Shown: positions 50,053 through 56,778 of the stretch, in pieces | How the letters are laid out: each line of letters begins with the position of its first letter | Numbering within the stretch: the stretch's first letter is position 1 | Assembly (NCBI RefSeq): GCF_015709515.1 | Contig: NZ_JADNQZ010000059.1 | Coordinates: 310,001-374,000, forward strand | Source of the DNA: Methylocystis sp. H62 | GTDB lineage: Bacteria; Pseudomonadota; Alphaproteobacteria; Rhizobiales; Beijerinckiaceae | Direction of reading: 5' to 3' | Length of the DNA stretch: 64,000 nt | Program-made: the position numbers and the translations under genes | Notes under the pieces: generated by a model | Told to the model about the DNA's origin: nothing | Databases searched by the model: none | What the model saw: only the letters and a program-made list of their open reading frames with translations

Positions 50053-51954
50053 ATGCAACGGATTTGGAAACAACTTTTCGCCGCTGTCTTGCTCGTCTCC
50101 CGGCCGGACTTAGCCTGTGCAACGACGACTGGAAGCGCATTCGATTTATGTCTAAAGGCTAAGGCGGCGTTAGAAAAAATCGACCGCTGCTCGACCGTCA
50201 TTTCAACATCGCGCAAACGCGCGCAACTGGAACGGGCATATCTTCGGCGTGGCAATGCTTATAAGGAAATAGATCGTCTTGAAGAAGCAGCTAAGGATTT
50301 TACTGAGATCATTCAGCTGAATCCAAAAATTGCCGGGTATTATGATAACCGGCAAAATGTGCTGAAGTTGCTTTTCCGATTTAATGAGGCCCTGGAGGAC
50401 GCCAATCGCACTGTTCAATTGGCCCCCAATCAATCGTTTGTATATCTCAGCCGGGCGATCCTCTATGAAACGATGCAGCGCTACGACGAGGCGCTTCAAG
50501 ATTACACGAGCGGCATTTCCATCAATCCAGGTGATGCTGGCCTTTACGTCGCCCGAGGGAGAATTTTTGCAAGAGAAGGACAGGCCAACGAGGCTATCGC
50601 GGACTTCGCCAAAGCCTTGGATATTGAACCAGAGAACCGGCTCGCGCTGCGGGAACGCGGTTTTTCCTTTAGGAGCGTTGGCCAAATTGATGCCGCTATT
50701 CGCGATTTGGAGGCATTTGCCAGATTAGAACCAGGAGATAAGGAAGCGATTGATGCCCTGAACCAGATAAAGCCTAAGGTGTCGGCTGCAGCGCCGGCTG
50801 AGAATCTATCTCCATCAGAGCAAGCCAAAAAAAACACGATTCACCCTGGCACAACACCGAGCTCGCCGCCGTCGAAAGCGACCGCGTTACAAACGAATAA
50901 CCAGTCGAATGGTCCATTTGCTTTGGCCGTGCTGTATTCAATAACCGTTCTGGCGGCTCTGGCTCTCTTTGGTATAATATTGAACGGCTCGCAAGCCGCG
51001 CCAAAATTGAAAACGCTTCTCTTCAGCTTCAAGGGACGTTTAAACCGCCTCCATTTCCTGTTTGTTCAGCTGGGTATCATTGCTTGCTTATTTGTAATAA
51101 ATACAAGTATTATTATTTTGCTTGTCACATCGCCTCCAAGTGTCTTAGCCGCAGGTCTCTTGATTTGTGAGCTCTTAATGCTCTTGCCATTACTTTGGAT
51201 TGTCGCGGCAACAACGGTAAAGCGTCTTCACGACCTAAATAACAACGGTTATTACGTAATAATTTTCTCTATCCCTACTTTCTACGTGCTTCTTCTTTTG
51301 TTCGGCATTTTGAATCCTTTTCTCGATTACCGATTTACAGGCTATGCCTTTTTCTTTTCATTGGCCTTTATATTGTTCTACGTGGCAGCGCTTTTGCTCG
51401 TTCCGGGGACCCGTGGGGCGAACCGTTTCGGAGCAGACCTCTTGCCTAAGAAGCCAGGGCCTGAAGGGATGCAGGCAGACATAGTGCAAACCCCGCTAGA
51501 GCAAGTCGAACAAACAGCCCGCTTGATCGAGGAGAAACTTGTAACTGCAGCGAAGAGTGCTGAGGAGAAACTTGCACTTCTCGACGAGATTGCAACAAAC
51601 CGTATCACGGAGTGGATGAGCGGTCCCCCACCCGAAAAATGGCCGCCAATCGTTGTTAAGACCTATACAGGGCGGGAATCCAGGGCCATCGCGCAGTTTC
51701 AATCTGAGGCCAATGAAATGGCGGCGGTAGGCTATTTTCCTGTTTCTCAGAGTTGGACCCCCGGCCACTGGGGTTGTGGGTCCTTTATCGTGGCTCTTCT
51801 GCTATGTTTTTTGTTCGTCGGTTTTTTCGTTTTTCTTTACATGCTTATCGTCCCGCCTGAAGGCACGTTGACGGTGACGTATCAGAGGAGGTCGTTAGAA
51901 AACGAACAAGTCGAGGCAAATACAGGCCCGACGACGCGGACAAACGCCCCCTGA
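50053..51954 (+). CDS. TPR protein fused to a DUF805 membrane domain
   Basis: A 633-residue protein. A signal peptide or signal anchor (KQLFAAVLLVSRPDLACA) precedes about five TPR units (residues 45-240; YLRRGNAYKEIDRLEEAAKDF and similar). After a Ser/Thr/Pro linker and one helix comes a DUF805 domain (FKGRLNRLHFLFV, VKRLHDLNNNGYY, VPGTRGANRFG) with several helices. The end is another module with the QSWTPGHWGCGSF motif and one more helix, then EGTLTVTYQRR. GGTGG precedes ATG 50053. The gene is clearly AT-richer than the window average, a sign of transfer. Confidence 0.82.
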   Translation: MQRIWKQLFAAVLLVSRPDLACATTTGSAFDLCLKAKAALEKIDRCSTVISTSRKRAQLERAYLRRGNAYKEIDRLEEAAKDFTEIIQLNPKIAGYYDNRQNVLKLLFRFNEALEDANRTVQLAPNQSFVYLSRAILYETMQRYDEALQDYTSGISINPGDAGLYVARGRIFAREGQANEAIADFAKALDIEPENRLALRERGFSFRSVGQIDAAIRDLEAFARLEPGDKEAIDALNQIKPKVSAAAPAENLSPSEQAKKNTIHPGTTPSSPPSKATALQTNNQSNGPFALAVLYSITVLAALALFGIILNGSQAAPKLKTLLFSFKGRLNRLHFLFVQLGIIACLFVINTSIIILLVTSPPSVLAAGLLICELLMLLPLLWIVAATTVKRLHDLNNNGYYVIIFSIPTFYVLLLLFGILNPFLDYRFTGYAFFFSLAFILFYVAALLLVPGTRGANRFGADLLPKKPGPEGMQADIVQTPLEQVEQTARLIEEKLVTAAKSAEEKLALLDEIATNRITEWMSGPPPEKWPPIVVKTYTGRESRAIAQFQSEANEMAAVGYFPVSQSWTPGHWGCGSFIVALLLCFLFVGFFVFLYMLIVPPEGTLTVTYQRRSLENEQVEANTGPTTRTNAP

Positions 51955-51997
51955 TCTTTTTTTTGCGCTCCTCGCTGCAAAGCCTGCTTTCTTGAAG

Positions 51998-52105
51998 GCA
52001 TGCGCGAAAACGATCGGTTGCGCACATGCCTGATGCGCATTGCGCAGAATATAGCTGTTGCGACTTTACGCGCATGTGCGAAAATGAAGGCTAGTCACGC
52101 ACATC
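51998..52105. promoter_or_regulatory. Candidate res site for the serine recombinase
   Basis: An imperfect inverted repeat GCATGCGCGAAA ... TTGCGCACATGC spans 51998-52029 (32 bases). A second, GCATGTGCGAAAA ... CACGCACATC, spans 52072-52105. The GCATGYGCGAAAA arms are direct repeats of each other. Two such dimer sites ahead of a resolvase gene fit res subsites, which also contain the gene promoter and allow autorepression. Confidence 0.65.
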
Positions 52106-52115
52106 AGGACCAGCC

Positions 52116-52697
52116 ATGCCACGCGTTTACGCCTATTGTCGCGTCTCGACGAAGGAGCAATCGACGCAAAATCAGGTCGAAGAAATCAAGATCGCCGGCT
52201 TCGACATTGCGCCGCATCGGATCGTTGAAGAGGAGATCAGCGGCGGCGTGGTCGCCAGTCAGCGTCCGGGCTTTGCTCGCTTGATGGAGCGTTTGGAACC
52301 GGGCGACATGCTGGTTTGCACGAAACTCGACAGGCTCGGCCGGAATGCGCTCGACGTGCGGCAGACTGTTGAAAACCTTGCTGCGCGCGGCGTTAAAGTG
52401 GCGTGTCTCGGACTTGGCGGCGCTACCGATCTAACGTCCAGCGCCGGCAAGATGTTGATGGGCGTCGTCGCCGCCATGGCTGAATTCGAGCGCGATCTCT
52501 TGATTGAGCGAACGCAAGCCGGGCTCGCCCGCGCCAAGGCCGAAGGCCGAGTGACGGGGCGGCCGTGGCGGCTTACGGAACAAGAGCGAAGGAGCGTCCG
52601 CGATCGGCTCGGGGCCGGGGCGACAGTCTCTCAATTGGCGCGAGAGTTCGGTGTCGATCGTCGTCTGATCCAACGGGCGAGAGCGGCTGCGCCCTGA
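52116..52697 (+). CDS. Serine recombinase (resolvase/invertase family)
   Basis: A 193-residue small serine recombinase. The nucleophile Ser is in VYAYCRVSTKEQ (residue 11), with conserved Arg residues in TKLDRLGRNALD. The long E helix (GKMLMGVVAAMAEFERDLLIERTQAGL) and a C-terminal helix-turn-helix (GATVSQLAREFGVDRRLIQRAR) are complete. AGGA lies six bases before the ATG. It could act on the repeat pair just upstream. Such enzymes invert or delete DNA, which is of interest given the inversion at 58447-58710. Confidence 0.93.
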   Translation: MPRVYAYCRVSTKEQSTQNQVEEIKIAGFDIAPHRIVEEEISGGVVASQRPGFARLMERLEPGDMLVCTKLDRLGRNALDVRQTVENLAARGVKVACLGLGGATDLTSSAGKMLMGVVAAMAEFERDLLIERTQAGLARAKAEGRVTGRPWRLTEQERRSVRDRLGAGATVSQLAREFGVDRRLIQRARAAAP

Positions 52698-52787
52698 CTC
52701 CCGGTCGCACCGTCCCGCCTCGAACTTAGCGGGCGACTAATGTTAATGCTATTCACATTGTATTAGGATCGCCTTATATTAGCCGGT

Positions 52788-53333
52788 ATGAAATCTAAAG
52801 GTGATCCACATACCGGGCTCATGAAGGCGACCGCCCGTTCGCGGATCACCAACCGACGGCTTAAACACAAGCAGCTCGGCGTCCGAAGCCTGCTCCTTGA
52901 GGGCAGTGGCAGATCGGCATGGTCGAGGCATTACCGTGATTTGACGCAGTTGCTGGTTGAGGATGCTGGAGGCATCGAAGCGATCAGCGAACTTAAACTC
53001 GGGCTTATCCGCAGGGTTGCGGCGCTGACCGTCGAAGCCGAGCGCCTTGAATGCCAACTCGCCGACGGTCAGCCGGTCGATATCGACGTTTTGGCGCGCG
53101 TTTCGAGCCATATTCGGCGAATCAGCGAATCGATCGGCTTAAATCGCGTGTCGCGCGACGTTTCGCCCACGCTCCAGCAAATCATCGCCGCCCACCAGTC
53201 CAAAGCGCCTGAGAAGCCCAACAGAGCGCCGGAAGCGTCTGAGGCGACTACCGCCGCAGCCGACGCCGAATCACGCACGAACGCGTCCTCTCCGTGCAGC
53301 GACGACGTCATCGCCGAGGAAGAGGCGACATGA
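52788..53333 (+). CDS. Phage-type protein, possible small terminase-like
   Basis: A 181-residue protein: a basic N-terminus, a helical core (LTQLLVEDAGGIEAISELKLGL; VAALTVEAERLECQLADG) and an acidic, Ala/Glu-rich tail. Position ahead of a large terminase gene suggests a DNA-packaging partner, but the helix-turn-helix of small terminases is not certain. The stop overlaps the next ATG (ATGA). Confidence 0.6.
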   Translation: MKSKGDPHTGLMKATARSRITNRRLKHKQLGVRSLLLEGSGRSAWSRHYRDLTQLLVEDAGGIEAISELKLGLIRRVAALTVEAERLECQLADGQPVDIDVLARVSSHIRRISESIGLNRVSRDVSPTLQQIIAAHQSKAPEKPNRAPEASEATTAAADAESRTNASSPCSDDVIAEEEAT

Positions 53334-53563
53334 GCCATCTTCAACCGCGCCCGGAGCCGTCTGACGCCCTGGTTCCCTGGTCCGACGAGGATATCGGCCG
53401 CGCTGTTCTGGTCTATGCCCGCGTCAGAGACGAGGGCCGCCGCGCCGCCGCGCGATGCGAAGTCTGGCGAGTCTTGGCGCGAAGCGTATGGCGAGAGTCG
53501 GTTGCCGGCGAGACGCTTCGTCAGAGACGCAACGCGCGCCTGACGCTCAGTTTGACGCATTGA
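53330..53563 (+). CDS. Small phage-type protein, unknown
   Basis: A 77-residue basic protein translationally coupled to the gene before it. It is rich in Arg and Ala (RVRDEGRRAAARCEVWRVLA). No function is recognised. It ends 40 bases before the terminase gene. Confidence 0.55.
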   Translation: MSHLQPRPEPSDALVPWSDEDIGRAVLVYARVRDEGRRAAARCEVWRVLARSVWRESVAGETLRQRRNARLTLSLTH

Positions 53564-53603
53564 TGGCTCACGACGGCGCTCGCCGAGTGGCGGTCATCGT
53601 TCA

Positions 53604-55118
53604 ATGCCCTCCGCCGACTTGGCCTTGCTCACCATTGTCGATGCGATGGACAGCCCGGCGCTATTCCGGCCGTGGTTCGATGGTCCGTCATGGGACGGCT
53701 GGCGGGCAGTTCTCAAGGCCGCCTACGCCTTGCCGATGAGCGCTGCTGAGATTGATTTCTTCCGCAGCGTCGCCGGCCGTGATCCGCCCAAGCGGCCGGT
53801 CAAGGAAATGTGGTTCGTCGTCGGACGCGGCGGCGGCAAAGACTCCATCGCCAGTTTGATCATCGCGCATACCGCAATGTTGTTCGATCGCAAGTGCAGC
53901 GCATTGCGGCCGGGCGAACGAGCGTTGGTCGGTTGCATCGCAGTCGACCGAGAGCAAGCCGCGATCATCAAAGGTTATGTGCGCAGCTTCTTTCACGACT
54001 GTCTGCCTCTTCGCGAGATGGTCGAGAACGACACGGCCGACGGGCTTCGACTGAGTAACTGCGTCGATGTTTCGATCTTAACGAACAGCTATCGCAGCAT
54101 TCGCGGCAGATCGATGTTGGGCTGTGTGCTCGACGAATGCGCTTTCTATCGCGACGAGAACAGCGTTTCGCCTGATGAAGAGACCTATCGCGCAATTCGC
54201 CCGTCGCTGGCGCGCGTGCCCGGCAGCGTCGTGATTGGCATTTCCAGTCCTTACCGAAAAAGCGGTCTGCTCTATCGCAAATTCACCAAGCACTTCGGCA
54301 AGAACGATGATGACGTGCTCGTCATTCGCGCCGCTAGCAAGATGCTCAATCCGACATTGGACGATGCGGAAATCGAACGAGACCTCGCCGATGATTACGC
54401 CGCCGCAAGAGCGGAATGGTTCGCCGAATGGCGTGACGATGTCGCCGGCTGGATGCCGTTGGAGATCATCGAAGCGGCGCGCGATGGCGGCGTTACGGTC
54501 CGGCCGCCACATCTCAATTCAAGCAAACGCATCTTTTACAGGAGCGGGTGCGATCCAAGCGGGGGCCAGAAAGATTCCTTCACTTGCGCGATTGCGCATG
54601 ACGAAGACGGCGTCTCAATTCTCGATTGCGTTGTCGAAATCAAAGCGCCGTTCGATCCATCCGTAGCGACAAAGCAGATTGCGCATGTTCTCAAGAGCTA
54701 TGGTCTACATTCAACAACCGGCGATAAATATGCTGCGTGATGGGTCGTCTCCGCTTTCCAGAAGGAAGGCATTCGCTACATGCACAGCGAGCGCGATCGC
54801 AGCCAAATCTATCTTGACGCAATGCCCTTGTTCACCTCTGGCAGAGTGCGGCTTCTCGACAGTCAGCGGCTGATTACGCAGTTCGCGCAACTGGAGCGGC
54901 GCACAAGTTCGCTTGGTCGGGATCGAGTCGACCATCCCGCAGCCGGCCACGACGATCTCTGCAATGCAGCAGCGCTGGCCCTTATCACCAAACGCAAATC
55001 TTCCTTCAAAGTCACGCCGAAAATGATCGAACTCGCCGGCATGCCCGGTCCGCCGCGTAACCGCTTCGGGGATAGTCCAGCACCGACGCCGGGGCATCCT
55101 CGCATCGTCCCGTTTTAA
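53604..55118 (+). pseudogene. Phage large terminase subunit, interrupted by an in-frame TGA
   Basis: The frame encodes a large terminase (packaging ATPase and nuclease). ATP-binding residues are in FVVGRGGGKDS and the Walker B region is GCVLDECAFY; the nuclease part starts SGCDPSGGQKDSFTCAIAH. After TTGDKYAA a TGA (54738-54740) stops translation at residue 378. The same frame then goes on with WVVSAFQKEG, SERDRSQIYLDAMPLF, RRTSSLGRDRVDHPAAGHDDL, which is the normal C-terminal end. One base change (for example from CGA or GGA) explains the break. Readthrough or recoding is possible but unsupported. No portal or capsid genes are nearby. Confidence 0.85.
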
Positions 55119-55142
55119 ATCGCAGAAGAAGGAACAAAAGCC

Positions 55143-55715
55143 ATGCAAGTCCGCAATCAGAAAACCGAAAAAGTCCATCGCGCGTTGCGTCAGTTTCTCG
55201 CTCCGAAGTTGCGACCGGGCGTCCACTTCGACGCTACGCCGTTCCTCATCGGCGTGCATGACGGAAATCTCGCCGACCGTATCGACGACGTCATCGGCGC
55301 TGTCTGTCGCGCAACATCTGGCGATCTCGTTTTTGACGCTGTCGTTCCCGAATTGCGCAGAAACCTGAAAAAGGCTGTCGACGAGCCGCAACCCGATGGA
55401 ACTACGAAAGGTGGTGAAGTCGACGAGGACATTGTCGCCAAGGTTTTGGCGCTGCTCGAAATGCGACTGACGCCAAGCGAATTGTCGGCTGTCAAAACTA
55501 TCTTAATGTCGAAGCCGTCGAAGGGCGGTCGATACGATCCCGGCAACGATACGGCGGAAGATGCAAGAATCGCCTACGATCAGCGCTGGCCGGACGCCGC
55601 GCGAATTCGCGTCGAGCCGTCATGCACGCCAGCGCCGCAGCGACAATCCCCGCCCGCGTCAATGTCCGACTACGCCAAGCGTTTTCCGAACGCTATGCGC
55701 ATCGGGCAAGCCTGA
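55143..55715 (+). CDS. Phage-type protein, unknown
   Basis: A 190-residue protein with AAGGA before its ATG. It has an acidic middle with a repeated Asp/Glu pattern and a C-terminal SDYAKRFPNAMRIGQA motif that resembles RIAYDQRWPDAARI earlier in the same protein, so the protein holds two related short units. No family is recognised. It is probably cotranscribed with the terminase. Confidence 0.6.
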   Translation: MQVRNQKTEKVHRALRQFLAPKLRPGVHFDATPFLIGVHDGNLADRIDDVIGAVCRATSGDLVFDAVVPELRRNLKKAVDEPQPDGTTKGGEVDEDIVAKVLALLEMRLTPSELSAVKTILMSKPSKGGRYDPGNDTAEDARIAYDQRWPDAARIRVEPSCTPAPQRQSPPASMSDYAKRFPNAMRIGQA

Positions 55716-55748
55716 TCGGCGAGCGCTATAAGGAAGGGACGTAAGAGA

Positions 55749-56387
55749 ATGACCGCATCAGCCGAACGTGCCCGCCTTCGCGAAGCAGTCGAAGCGGCGA
55801 AGGACGCACAGCAAGCCGTGGACGAAGCGCGACGCGCGCAGCACAATGCAACCCAGCGCTGGAGTGACGCCAACAGCAAGGTCGCGGCGCTTACGAGAGC
55901 GCTAGAAGAAGCCGAAGACGCGCCGCCGGATCGCTTCATCACTGAGCTTGCCGGCGACGTCGCCACTCTCTTGGAAAACCCCACCGACGAACTGCGCAAG
56001 GCGCGAGACGACGCGCAAGCCGAGTCCGCCATATGGGCCACCGGCCGCACCATCGCCGAAGAAAGCGTCATGGCGCGCGAACGGGCGCTCGATCTAGCGC
56101 GCTCCCGCGTCGATGAAGCCGCTCGTCGTGTCGCCGAAATCGAGCTGGACGTCGCGGCGATGCTCGCGCGCGCTGAAGCTGCCCGGCAAGCGACGCTTCA
56201 CGAGTCGGCGGAGCTGATGACGGTTATGCGCATGCTGCCGCAATCGAGCATGCGCCGCCACGAGATCGAACTCTTCATGCAAAGAGGCTGGCATTCACCA
56301 AATGCGGTCGAGCGCGCTGCCGGCAGCGAGGCCCATCGCAAATGGTTCGCCGCGCTGTGCGCCGACGCTGGCGCGACGATGAGTTGA
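55749..56387 (+). CDS. Coiled-coil protein, unknown (phage-type cassette)
   Basis: A 212-residue protein, almost all helical, with long Ala/Glu/Arg heptads (LREAVEAAKDAQQAVDEARR; RVDEAARRVAEIELDVAAML) that should form a parallel coiled coil. The last 50 residues are different (MRRHEIELFMQRGWHSPNAVERAAG). GAAGGGA precedes the ATG. No function can be assigned; a scaffolding role is only a guess. Confidence 0.6.
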   Translation: MTASAERARLREAVEAAKDAQQAVDEARRAQHNATQRWSDANSKVAALTRALEEAEDAPPDRFITELAGDVATLLENPTDELRKARDDAQAESAIWATGRTIAEESVMARERALDLARSRVDEAARRVAEIELDVAAMLARAEAARQATLHESAELMTVMRMLPQSSMRRHEIELFMQRGWHSPNAVERAAGSEAHRKWFAALCADAGATMS

Positions 56388-56778
56388 AGGAATTCCCTCC
56401 GCGTTCGCGCAAGAGGGAGCGCCGCACGTCATGCCCACGCGCCGCGAAGTCCGCCTCGGGGCGCTTTCTTGTGGGCGCAAGCGTGCTCCGGGGCGGGCGA
56501 CTTTTGAAAGAGCTTCGCGCGTGTCGATCTCCGTACTCTTCTGTCTGATTTTCACCGCTAGGGCTCCTGACGCTATATCCGCCTCCTGGAAAAAGTCGCG
56601 TTCCGTCTCCTAATCATCCGATATTCCCGGAACATTTGTCGGCTGGGCGAACTGGTCGCTGGCCTCGGCGTCTGTCACCGCAAGCTAACCGGGGCGGCCT
56701 GCAATTGGACAGGATCAACGGAAGACCCTAGAAAAGTTATATTATGACAGAAAAAGGTGGTTGATTCGGCGGGGAAAT
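56388..56778. other. Gap between phage-type cassette and nuclease-DGQHR gene
   Basis: About 390 bases. A short CGCC-TCGG-GGCG stem with flanking GAAG/CTTTC at about 56446-56468 may end the upstream transcript (weak). From about 56700 the sequence becomes AT-rich (GTTATATTATGAC at 56736) and probably holds the promoter for the next gene. No coding sequence is recognised. Confidence 0.35.

Noticed and set aside
56342-56548. Plus-strand frame of 68 codons after the coiled-coil gene
   Set aside because: Overlaps the previous gene end in another frame and has no ribosome binding site; composition is not protein-like.
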